Positions 8,060 to 15,235 of a stretch of DNA of 29,671 nt are shown here, in pieces (position 1 is the first letter of the stretch; the number at the start of each line of letters is the position of its first letter). Location: contig CAZAEB010000005.1 in the NCBI GenBank assembly GCA_964484095.1, positions 1 through 29,671 on the forward strand, given 5' to 3'. A program made the position numbers and the translations under genes. The notes under the pieces were generated by a model. That model saw nothing but the letters and a program-made list of their open reading frames with translations, had not been told where the DNA came from and ran no database searches. The stretch comes from CAZAEB01 sp964484095. Its GTDB lineage: Bacteria > Patescibacteriota > Microgenomatia > UBA12405 > BS750m-G30.

Positions 8060-8072
8060 AATTTTGTATAAT
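8044..8072 (+). promoter_or_regulatory. Predicted leaderless promoter of the 8080 gene
   Basis: AAGACA (8044-8049), a 17-bp spacer and a perfect TATAAT (8067-8072). The ATG lies 7 bases beyond the -10, at the expected transcription start. It overlaps the end of recR. Confidence 0.6.
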
Positions 8073-8079
8073 AGGTAAA

Positions 8080-8589
8080 ATGGCAGGAAAAATAATTGGA
8101 AACACCGTTAAAGGATTAGGAAGTTTGGTTGGGGACACAGTTAAGGATGTGGCAAAAGAACCGGGAAGAATCTTTGAAGCTGCCACTAGTGCTGGTTCAC
8201 AAACGGCTGCTGCGGGTAGTTCTTCTCCAACAGCTAGGCCAGTCGTTGCTTCTAGTCCCCAACCCACTGTTGATAGAGCTAGGGAGCAAGATGAGATTAA
8301 TAGGCTTTCTCAGCAGATAAACAATGAAACAGGTCCAGCTCCAAAACAGTCGGAAAGGCGTGATGTTGAAACAGAAATTACCCAGGTCAGACGAGAAAAA
8401 AAGACAGTAGAGGAAGATGAGCAAGAAGGGGAATTTTTAAGAAAACTACAGGAAGAAAGGGAGAGGGAACAGCAAGAAGCCAAGACTGATGCTCAGGAGA
8501 TAATTCCCCAATCGAAACCTTCTCGAGGATCAGCGCTTTCCCCAAAAGCGGTAGGAACAAAAGAGATGGCCAAAAAAAGGATAGGATAA
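8080..8589 (+). CDS. Hypothetical charged coiled-coil protein
   Basis: I do not recognise this 169-residue protein. The N-terminus (about 1-40) is Gly/Val/Lys-rich and could form an amphipathic helix ('VKGLGSLVGDTVKDVAKEPG'). An Ala/Ser/Pro linker (about 41-65) follows, then a highly charged Glu/Arg/Gln-rich stretch (about 66-145) likely to be coiled coil, and a basic tail. There is no signal peptide, transmembrane segment or Cys. It has its own -10 element directly before the ATG, and its TAA shares one base with the cysS start, so the two are co-transcribed. A scaffold or nucleic-acid-associated role is possible but nothing shows it. Confidence 0.7.
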   Translation: MAGKIIGNTVKGLGSLVGDTVKDVAKEPGRIFEAATSAGSQTAAAGSSSPTARPVVASSPQPTVDRAREQDEINRLSQQINNETGPAPKQSERRDVETEITQVRREKKTVEEDEQEGEFLRKLQEEREREQQEAKTDAQEIIPQSKPSRGSALSPKAVGTKEMAKKRIG

Positions 8590-9998
8590 TGGAGATTATT
8601 TTACACAACACTTTTTCCAAAAAAAAAGAAGAATTTGAGCCCTTAAGTGAGGGAAAAGTGCTCATGTATGATTGTGGCCCGACAGTATATTTTTATGCTC
8701 ACATAGGTAATTTATGGAGATATTGCGTTTCTGATTTTCTGCGCCGTATTTTCGAATATAATCGCTATGATGTTAATCAGGTTATGAATATTACCGATGT
8801 TGGTCATTTAACGGAAGACGATCTTCTTGCTGGTGATACAGGTGAGGATAAACTAGAGGTTACTGCCAGAAAAGAGAGAAAAACGCCTCAAGAAATTGCC
8901 AAACATTATACTAAGGCATTTTTTAAAGATAGAGAGCGACTTAATATTCTTGACCCTAAGATTACATGTAAGGCTACCGATTATATTCCCCAGATGATAG
9001 AGTTAATTTCTAAACTTGAAAAAAAAGGATTTGCCTACAGGCTAGATGACAGGATTTGTTTTAATGTTTCAAAATTCAAAAATTACGGAAAACTTTCTGG
9101 AAAAAAACTGGATCAGCTGTTGGTGGGGGTTAGATTGGAGCCTATTGCTGGCAAGAAAAATCCTTACGATTTCTCACTTTGGATAAAAGACGATAAACAT
9201 CTAATGAAATGGGATTCTCCCTGGGGGGTTGGGTATCCGGGCTGGCATATTGAGTGTTCAGCGATGAGTATGGCTCATTTAGGTGATCAGATAGATGTTC
9301 ACACCGGAGGAGAGGATAATATTTTTCCTCATCATGAAAATGAAATAGCTCAGTCAGAGGCAGTAATTGGCAAAGGTAAAAGGTTTGTTAAATATTGGAT
9401 TCATGTTCGCTTCAATTTAGTTAATGGCAAAAAGATGAGTAAGTCAAATGGAACGATGTATCTAATGAAAGATCTTGTTAAACAAGGTTATGACCCTCTT
9501 TCTTACCGTTATTTATGTTTGACAAATCATTATCGAAGTAATTTGAATTTTACTTTTAGGTCTTTGGCTGATTCACAGCGGGCATTAAATAAACTTCGCA
9601 TGCTGGTTTTGAAATGGAAAAAATCTACAGAGAGAAGAGCGGAAGAAAAAGAGGAGGAATATATAAAAAAATTTACCAAAGCGATAAATAATGATATTGG
9701 CACTCCTCAGGCTCTTGCCTTACTTTGGCAGGTGGTGGCGGCAAAAGACCTGGGTAATTCTTCCAAACTAAGTTTAATATTGGATTTTGACTCGGTTATG
9801 GGTCTTGGCTTGGACAACTATAAATTTAAAGTGCCTGAAAAAATAAGAAAATTAGCCGAAGAAAGAGAGGGGCTTAGGAGAAAGAAAAAATATAAAGATG
9901 CTGATAAAATTAGAGGCTATATTGAAAAAATGGGATTTTCTGTAGAAGATAGCGGCGGAAGATTAAAAATTAAGCCTTTGTCGGTTGACTTTGATTAG
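8589..9998 (+). CDS. cysS: Cysteinyl-tRNA synthetase
   Basis: The 469-residue class I synthetase attaches Cys to tRNA-Cys. The HIGH motif reads HIGN in 'YAHIGNL', and KMSKS is intact in 'GKKMSKSNG'. The zinc ligands expected for the family are visible (Cys29 in YDCGPTVY, Cys in WHIECSAMS, and His/Glu in the FPHHENEIAQSEA block). The C-terminal helical domain ends with 'RRKKKYKDADKIRGYIEKMGFSVED', typical of CysS. The start overlaps the preceding stop by one base. The rpsF promoter -35 lies in its final codons. Confidence 0.96.
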   Translation: MEIILHNTFSKKKEEFEPLSEGKVLMYDCGPTVYFYAHIGNLWRYCVSDFLRRIFEYNRYDVNQVMNITDVGHLTEDDLLAGDTGEDKLEVTARKERKTPQEIAKHYTKAFFKDRERLNILDPKITCKATDYIPQMIELISKLEKKGFAYRLDDRICFNVSKFKNYGKLSGKKLDQLLVGVRLEPIAGKKNPYDFSLWIKDDKHLMKWDSPWGVGYPGWHIECSAMSMAHLGDQIDVHTGGEDNIFPHHENEIAQSEAVIGKGKRFVKYWIHVRFNLVNGKKMSKSNGTMYLMKDLVKQGYDPLSYRYLCLTNHYRSNLNFTFRSLADSQRALNKLRMLVLKWKKSTERRAEEKEEEYIKKFTKAINNDIGTPQALALLWQVVAAKDLGNSSKLSLILDFDSVMGLGLDNYKFKVPEKIRKLAEEREGLRRKKKYKDADKIRGYIEKMGFSVEDSGGRLKIKPLSVDFD

Positions 9999-10013
9999 CT
10001 TTGATCGTATACT
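9985..10013 (+). promoter_or_regulatory. Predicted promoter of the rpsF-ssb-rpsR operon
   Basis: TTGACT (9985-9990), a 17-bp spacer and TATACT (10008-10013), close to the sigma-70 consensus. Transcription should start near 10020, giving a ~18-base leader with a weak AGGG (10027-10030) before the ATG at 10038. The -35 overlaps the last codons of cysS. Confidence 0.65.
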
Positions 10014-10037
10014 TTAAAAGTTTTTTAGGGAACAAAA

Positions 10038-10328
10038 ATGAAGAAATATGAGTTTGTATTTATCGTAAAACCAGATCTTGCTTCACCAAAAATCAAAAAA
10101 ACTCTTGCTTCTCTTAAAAAAGAGATAGAAAGTGCAGGCGGAAAAGTGGAAAAAGATAACGACTGGGGGGAAAAGCTTTTGGCATATCCGATTAAAAAAT
10201 ATCAGCAGGGAAAATACTATTTATGGGAGCTGTCTTTTCCTCAAGGTCCAACTTTAAAAAACCTCAACACATTTTTAAGTCGCCAAGAGGAGATTATTCG
10301 ACACCTAATGGTTAAGGTTAAAAGTTAA
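10038..10328 (+). CDS. rpsF: Small ribosomal subunit protein bS6
   Basis: This 96-residue protein has the bS6 pattern: 'KKYEFVFIVKPDL', a long first helix, 'WGEKLLAYPIKKYQQGKYYLWELSF' and a final strand 'EEIIRHLMVKV'. bS6 pairs with bS18 on the platform of the 30S subunit, and rpsR is two genes downstream with ssb between, the classic bacterial order. It lacks the long acidic C-terminal tail of the E. coli protein. Confidence 0.93.
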   Translation: MKKYEFVFIVKPDLASPKIKKTLASLKKEIESAGGKVEKDNDWGEKLLAYPIKKYQQGKYYLWELSFPQGPTLKNLNTFLSRQEEIIRHLMVKVKS

Positions 10329-10340
10329 TAAGGAGGGAAT

Positions 10341-10817
10341 ATGGCAAGCAGAGGTCTTAATAAGGTAATGTTGATTGGTAATCTTACTCGAGATCCGGAG
10401 CTTAGATATACTCCTGGTGGGGTGGCGGTTTGTACTCTTGGAATTGCTACCAATAGAAGTTGGACAACAAAATCAGGAGAGACAAGAGATGACGCTCAGT
10501 TTCATAGAATTATTGCTTGGAACAAGTTAGCTGAACTGTGCTCTCAACTACTGGTTAAAGGAAGAAGAGTATATGTTGAGGGAAGAATTCAATACAGAGA
10601 GTATGTTGGCAGTGATGAGGTAAAAAAACAAATTACTGAAATTGTTATTGAAGATATGACCATTCTTGATTCCCGTCGAACAGAAGGTGAGTCGTCAGAA
10701 AAGAGCGATGTTCAATTTGATGTTGATGGACAGGAGGATCAGGAAAAAAAAGAAAAACAGCCGGAAAAGAAAGAGCCAGCTGGTGATTCTAAGGACGGCG
10801 AGAATATGCCTTTTTAA
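10341..10817 (+). CDS. ssb: Single-stranded DNA-binding protein
   Basis: Of 158 residues, an N-terminal OB fold (about 1-110) shows 'LNKVMLIGNLTRDPELRYTPGGVAVCTLGIATNRSW', 'FHRIIAWNKLAELCSQLLVKGRRVYVEGRI'. A Glu/Lys-rich disordered linker leads to the C-terminal tip ENMPF. The tip is the partner-docking site in other bacteria (DDDIPF in E. coli); here it is less acidic but keeps the terminal Pro-Phe. A strong SD (AAGGAGGG, 10330-10337) precedes the start. It lies in the rpsF-ssb-rpsR operon. Confidence 0.96.
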   Translation: MASRGLNKVMLIGNLTRDPELRYTPGGVAVCTLGIATNRSWTTKSGETRDDAQFHRIIAWNKLAELCSQLLVKGRRVYVEGRIQYREYVGSDEVKKQITEIVIEDMTILDSRRTEGESSEKSDVQFDVDGQEDQEKKEKQPEKKEPAGDSKDGENMPF

Positions 10818-10835
10818 ATATTAAACAGTAAAATT

Positions 10836-11081
10836 ATGGCAAGAGAAAGAAGAAAAATTAAATTAGTAAGAAAAGTAAACAGGCCTTGTGTTTTTTGTCA
10901 GACTAAAACAGAACCCAACTACAAGGATATTCAATCGTTGCAAAAACTTCTCTCGCCAAGAGCGAGAATACTGCCAAGAACAAGAACTGGAATTTGCGCT
11001 AAGCACCAGCGTAGATTAACAGAGTCTATTAAGCAGGCAAGGCATATGGCCTTGATTCCTTTTGTAATTAGCAATCAATAA
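10836..11081 (+). CDS. rpsR: Small ribosomal subunit protein bS18
   Basis: Its 81 residues have the bS18 core: 'DIQSLQKLLSPRARILPRTRTGICAKHQRRLTESIKQARHMALIPF'. A zinc-ligand set is kept (CVFC near residue 18-21 and CAKH), so this is the zinc-binding form. It binds 16S rRNA with bS6, whose gene starts the operon. No clear Shine-Dalgarno is present. Confidence 0.94.
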   Translation: MARERRKIKLVRKVNRPCVFCQTKTEPNYKDIQSLQKLLSPRARILPRTRTGICAKHQRRLTESIKQARHMALIPFVISNQ

Positions 11082-11093
11082 TAAAAACTCAAA

Positions 11094-11861
11094 GTGGCAA
11101 AATCAGATCAAAAGCCTATTGTTAAGGTTGAATCAGTATGGTCGGTAAAGGTAAACAGCGGTACAGTGCTTTTAGTGGGAAAGGGTGACAAGATTGAAAA
11201 AGATCAGCCGATTGCGCAAAAAAAGAAAACACTGCTCGAAAAAATAAACGCCAGCGCTGAGCTTTCCCTCGACCCCAAAACGATCAGTAAAGGACTTTTA
11301 GTCAAAAAAGGCGACAGGATCAAAAAGGGTGATTGTTTAATCCTGATAAGGGCTTTTCCTCTTAAAGTCAAGAAGCTTTTTTCTCCAGTTTCCGGTTTGT
11401 TTGAAAGTTTTAGTGATCTTACAGGTGAAATAAAAATTGCTGTTGGTAAGGAAGAAAAACAGATCATTTCTCCGGTAACGGGAGAGGTAATTGAGGCAGA
11501 AAAAGAAAGACTTAAAGTAAAGTTTGGCGCCTATCGGATAATTGGAGAGGCGGTTGGAAAAGGCAGGGATTGGGGAGAGTTGATGGTAATTGGCAAAGGA
11601 GAATTATCTTTGCCGGAAAATATTGAAAATAAAATACTTTTCATTGATAAACTTACCTCTTTGCATATAAAAAAAGGAATTGTTTTAGGAGTAAGGGGGT
11701 TTTTAAGTTTTGAGATTTCTAGTGATGTTTGCAGGCTAGAAAAACCATCTTTGTTGTTTAAAATTGAAAAGGAAGCAGTAAGAAATAAGCTTGCAGAGTT
11801 TTCTGGCAGTTCAGTTCTTCTTGACAGCGCCAATGGTCAGCTATTAATCTGTATAAGCTAG
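11094..11861 (+). CDS. Hypothetical protein with barrel-sandwich-hybrid (biotinyl/lipoyl-like) repeats
   Basis: This 255-residue protein starts with GTG, 12 bases after rpsR. Repeated 'G..V..GD.I.KG..L' units are visible at about 23-42, 68-86 and 118-140 ('LLVKKGDRIKKGDCLILI', 'IISPVTGEVIEAEKERLKVKFG'). These are the hallmark of barrel-sandwich-hybrid folds such as lipoyl domains, the RNA polymerase beta' insert and M23-associated domains. The Lys expected to carry lipoate or biotin (in a DK or MK motif) is not evident. There is no signal peptide or transmembrane helix. A cytosolic binding role is likely; the partner is unknown. Confidence 0.65.
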   Translation: MAKSDQKPIVKVESVWSVKVNSGTVLLVGKGDKIEKDQPIAQKKKTLLEKINASAELSLDPKTISKGLLVKKGDRIKKGDCLILIRAFPLKVKKLFSPVSGLFESFSDLTGEIKIAVGKEEKQIISPVTGEVIEAEKERLKVKFGAYRIIGEAVGKGRDWGELMVIGKGELSLPENIENKILFIDKLTSLHIKKGIVLGVRGFLSFEISSDVCRLEKPSLLFKIEKEAVRNKLAEFSGSSVLLDSANGQLLICIS

Positions 11862-11876
11862 TTTTAAAATATCTCT

Positions 11877-13112
11877 ATGATCAAAAAAGAACCAGAAGTC
11901 AAAACGAATAAGTTGTTGTTTAAAGTAAGGAGTGTTGTATTAATTGCAACAATCGTTTTGTTTTCTGGATTTGTAGGTTTTAATCTAGGGATAAAAAACC
12001 AAAGCAAGGATGTTTTAAGCTCTAGAGAAAAGACAGACCTTTCCTTATTTTGGCAGGTTTGGTCAATACTTGAGGATAAACACATTGACCATCAGTCAAT
12101 TGAACCAGAAGAGATGGTTTATGGAGCAATTTCTGGAATGGTATCTTCTCTAAAAGACCCATACACCGTTTTTTTTCCTCCCGAGGAGAATAAAGTAAAA
12201 GATGAAAATTTAGATGGTGAGTTTGGAGGGGTGGGAATAAGACTTGGTTATAAAGAAGGGACTTTGGCAGTAGTTTCTCCTCTAGATGATACTCCGGCTC
12301 AAAAAGCGGGGGTATTGGCCGGTGATTTAATACTAGGAATTAAAGACGAGAATAAAAATGTTGATATTGCCACTCAGGGAATAACTCTTCCTGAGGCGGT
12401 TCAACTAATAAGAGGACCCGAAGGGTCTAGGGTAACCCTAACTTTAGCAAGAGAGGGAAATGATGAGTTTTTCGATAAAGAGATTGTCAGAGAAAGAATT
12501 GCTATTCCTAGTTTGAGCTTTCAATGGTTAAGGGTAGATGGGAAGGAAATTGGCTATCTCCATCTTCTTCAATTTAGTGATGTCATGTATCAGCAATGGG
12601 ATTCTTGGGTGAACGAGGTGGTAGTTCGCTTAGAGAGTGGTTCTTTTGGCGGAGTAGTTTTAGACTTGAGAAATAACCCGGGTGGATACCTTCAAGGCGC
12701 TGTATATATTGCCGGAGAGTTTATTGATAGTGGAGTGGTGGTCGAACAGGAATATTCTTCGGGAAAGAAAGATGTTTTCAGGGTAAGTAGAAAAGGTAGT
12801 CTTTTAAAGGTCCCGTTAGTCATTTTAGTCAATGAGGGTTCGGCCTCAGCAGCAGAAATACTTGCCGGCGCTCTTCAGTATTATGACAGAGGATTAGTGA
12901 TTGGAAAAACAACTTTTGGCAAGGGGACAGTTCAGGAACCGACCTCATTGCCTGGGGGGGCAGGATTGCATATTACCGTATCTCGTTGGCTTCTTCCTGG
13001 GGATAAAAGTATAGACAAAGAGGGGATAATTCCGGATATTGTTGTCGATGAGGAAGACCAAGAGGTGGACAAAATTCTTGAAAAAGCGAAAGAAGAAGTA
13101 TTAAAGTTATAA
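11877..13112 (+). CDS. S41 family C-terminal processing protease
   Basis: The 411-residue protein has an N-terminal signal anchor (about 18-38), a PDZ domain (about 112-195, with 'GGVGIRLGY' and 'PAQKAGVLAGDLILGI') and an S41 peptidase core. The Ser-Lys dyad is intact: Ser324 in GSASAAE and Lys349 in FGKGTVQ, 25 residues apart as in Prc/CtpA. It cleaves C-terminal regions of exported proteins outside the membrane. It lies 10 bases before an HtrA gene. A TAAAAT at 11865-11870, six bases before the ATG, may be a leaderless -10. Confidence 0.94.
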   Translation: MIKKEPEVKTNKLLFKVRSVVLIATIVLFSGFVGFNLGIKNQSKDVLSSREKTDLSLFWQVWSILEDKHIDHQSIEPEEMVYGAISGMVSSLKDPYTVFFPPEENKVKDENLDGEFGGVGIRLGYKEGTLAVVSPLDDTPAQKAGVLAGDLILGIKDENKNVDIATQGITLPEAVQLIRGPEGSRVTLTLAREGNDEFFDKEIVRERIAIPSLSFQWLRVDGKEIGYLHLLQFSDVMYQQWDSWVNEVVVRLESGSFGGVVLDLRNNPGGYLQGAVYIAGEFIDSGVVVEQEYSSGKKDVFRVSRKGSLLKVPLVILVNEGSASAAEILAGALQYYDRGLVIGKTTFGKGTVQEPTSLPGGAGLHITVSRWLLPGDKSIDKEGIIPDIVVDEEDQEVDKILEKAKEEVLKL

Positions 13113-13122
13113 AAAACTGCAT

Positions 13123-14292
13123 ATGAGTATTAAATTAAAGAATCTGATATTTGGTTTTGTCTTGGGAGTGTTTTTTGTGGTTGCCGTAATAGGCGGGGCA
13201 GTAATAATCGCTAGTTTTGAAATTTCTTTTTTGGACAATTTGTTTTTATCTAGCAAAAACAATCAAATAGAGACGATTAGCCAAAAAATTCTTCAGGAAG
13301 AATCGGCAATAATTGAGGTAACCGAGAAAACTGCTCCTTCAGTAGTTACTGTTAGTATTAGCAAGGTAGAAACAGTTGCTGACATATTTAACTCATCTCC
13401 TTTTGACCCCTTTGGATTTTTTGATCTCCAAACAAAAGAACAGAAAATTGAGCAGGATATTGGCACCGGCTTTGTGATTGACGGTCAACAAGGACTGATT
13501 GTTACTAATAAACATGTAGTTGATGATGTTGAGGCAACCTATCGGGTGATTAATGCCGATGACGAGGTTTTTGAAGTTTCAAACATTTATCGGGATCCGG
13601 TAAACGATATTTCGATATTAAAAGTTGAGGGAATTAATCTTCCTAGTCTTGAGTTGGGAAATTCTGACAATCTTAAAGTTGGACAACTAGCGATAGCCAT
13701 TGGCACCGCTTTGGGAGAATTTCGCCACACAATTACTACCGGGGTAATTTCTGGTTTAGGAAGAGGCATTACTGCCGGGTCGGTATATGCTGGCAGAGTA
13801 GAGCGGCTCGACAATGTGATTCAAACCGATGCGGCCATTAATCCTGGTAATTCTGGGGGACCGTTGCTCAACTCGGCCGGGCAGGTCATCGGTGTTAATG
13901 TTGCTGTTGCTCAGGGAGGACAGAATATTGGTTTTGCCATTCCGATAAATGTGATTAAAGAGTCTTTGGATAACTTTAAAACTACCGGTCAGTTTTCGCG
14001 CCCGTTTTTGGGTGTTCATTATCAGATAATTTCTCGTCAATCAGCGCTGCTTAATGAGGTTCCCCAGGGAGCATATATAAGAGAAGTAATTATTAATTCT
14101 CCTGCTGAAAAAGGAGGAGTAGGGGTTGGAGATATTATTACTCATATTGATGGGAATCGGTTGGATGAAGAAGAGACAATCGCCAAGATCATTAACCAAA
14201 AAAAAGTTGATGACGAGTTGGAATTGAAGATTTGGCGCCAGGGAGAGGAAAAGTTGCTTAAAATAAGGCTGGAAGAAAGAGATCAGGACTAG
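13123..14292 (+). CDS. HtrA/DegP-type serine protease with PDZ domain
   Basis: This 389-residue membrane-anchored protein has a transmembrane segment at about 8-33 and a trypsin-like domain at about 65-270. The intact triad is His131 (TNKHVVDD), Asp162 (NDISILKV) and Ser244 (GNSGGPLL). One C-terminal PDZ domain (about 290-385) is present, as in DegS/HtrA single-PDZ forms. The family degrades misfolded exported proteins. It follows the S41 protease closely, making a two-gene extracytoplasmic proteolysis unit. Which paralogue (degP, degS or degQ) cannot be decided. Confidence 0.94.
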   Translation: MSIKLKNLIFGFVLGVFFVVAVIGGAVIIASFEISFLDNLFLSSKNNQIETISQKILQEESAIIEVTEKTAPSVVTVSISKVETVADIFNSSPFDPFGFFDLQTKEQKIEQDIGTGFVIDGQQGLIVTNKHVVDDVEATYRVINADDEVFEVSNIYRDPVNDISILKVEGINLPSLELGNSDNLKVGQLAIAIGTALGEFRHTITTGVISGLGRGITAGSVYAGRVERLDNVIQTDAAINPGNSGGPLLNSAGQVIGVNVAVAQGGQNIGFAIPINVIKESLDNFKTTGQFSRPFLGVHYQIISRQSALLNEVPQGAYIREVIINSPAEKGGVGVGDIITHIDGNRLDEEETIAKIINQKKVDDELELKIWRQGEEKLLKIRLEERDQD

Positions 14293-14294
14293 TT

Positions 14295-14322
14295 TTGTTT
14301 TTGTTCCTATATGCGGTATAAT
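14295..14322 (+). promoter_or_regulatory. Predicted leaderless promoter of rpmE-prfA
   Basis: TTGTTT (14295-14300), a 16-bp spacer and a perfect TATAAT (14317-14322). The rpmE ATG at 14331 is 8 bases beyond the -10, so the mRNA should have little or no leader. Confidence 0.6.
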
Positions 14323-14330
14323 AACCTGCG

Positions 14331-14558
14331 ATGAAGCAAAAAATACATCCAAAATATTTCGATAATTGTCAAGTAACCTGTACCTGCGGAAATGTTTTTG
14401 ACACCGGTTCAACAAAAAAAGAGCTTAATGTAGAGATTTGTTCTGCCTGTCATCCTTTTTTTACCGGCCAGTCAAAGTTTATTGATGTTAAGGGGAGAAT
14501 AGACAAATTTGAAGAGAGAAGGGCTAAGGCGGTAAAAGGAAGTAAGATAAAGGTATGA
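14331..14558 (+). CDS. rpmE: Large ribosomal subunit protein bL31 (zinc-binding form)
   Basis: Its 75 residues show the bL31 pattern 'MKQKIHPKYFDNCQVTCTCGNVFDTGST' and 'ICSACHPFFTGQSKFIDVKGRIDKFEER'. The four Cys of the zinc-binding (C+) type are present. bL31 bridges the large subunit to the head of the small subunit. Its stop overlaps the prfA start by four bases (ATGA), so the two are translationally coupled; rpmE-prfA is a common bacterial pair. Confidence 0.95.
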   Translation: MKQKIHPKYFDNCQVTCTCGNVFDTGSTKKELNVEICSACHPFFTGQSKFIDVKGRIDKFEERRAKAVKGSKIKV

Positions 14559-15235
14559 TAATAAATCCCAATACAGCGATTTTAGAAGTCAGGCCTGGAA
14601 CGGGTGGGGGAGAGGCAAGGCTTTGGGCCGATGATCTTCTCAGAATGTACATTAGGTATTGTAACCGCAAAAATTTTTCCATTTCTCAAATTGATGAATC
14701 GATGATTAAAATAAAAGGTCAAGGAATTTATGATCTTCTAAAAGAAGAAACAGGAGTTCATCGTGTTCAAAGAGTACCGACAACTGAAAAGAGAGGACGG
14801 CTTCATACTTCGGCGGCAGTGGTGGTAGTTATGCCTCAGGTCTCGTCTTCTGAAGTAAAAATAAACAATGACGAGATTGAGTGGGATTTTTATCGAGCTG
14901 GCGGAAAGGGTGGGCAAAACGTAAATAAAGTATCTACGGCGGTACGATTAAAACACATTCCTACAGGGATAGTAATTGAAAGTTCTCGAGAAAGGACCCA
15001 GGAAGCTAATAAACAGATAGCCTTAAACATGCTTAGCAGTAAGTTGTGGCAAGCAGAGGAAGATAAAAAGCAAAAAATGGTTTCCGGACATCGGAGTCAA
15101 GCGGGTACAGGGGATAGGTCAGAAAAGATTCGCACTTACAACTATCCTCAAAATAGGGTTACTGATCATCGCACCGGAAATAGTTGGAGGCAGTTAAAAA
15201 ACGTAATTGATGGTGACTTGGGAATTATTCTTTAA
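14555..15235 (+). CDS. prfA: Peptide chain release factor 1, lacking N-terminal domain 1
   Basis: This 226-residue protein compares with about 360 in typical RF1. It starts directly at the 'ILEVRPGTGGGEA' block, so the ~100-residue helical domain 1 is absent. The codon-reading loop is RF1-type: PTT at 75-77 matches the PxT motif (RF2 has SPF). The peptidyl-tRNA hydrolysis motif GGQ is intact (119-121) and the C-terminal 'RTYNYPQNRVTDHR' is conserved. The start overlaps rpmE by four bases, leaving no room for a longer form. It should still terminate at UAA/UAG. Its stop overlaps the convergent hisS by 11 bases. Confidence 0.9.
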   Translation: MIINPNTAILEVRPGTGGGEARLWADDLLRMYIRYCNRKNFSISQIDESMIKIKGQGIYDLLKEETGVHRVQRVPTTEKRGRLHTSAAVVVVMPQVSSSEVKINNDEIEWDFYRAGGKGGQNVNKVSTAVRLKHIPTGIVIESSRERTQEANKQIALNMLSSKLWQAEEDKKQKMVSGHRSQAGTGDRSEKIRTYNYPQNRVTDHRTGNSWRQLKNVIDGDLGIIL

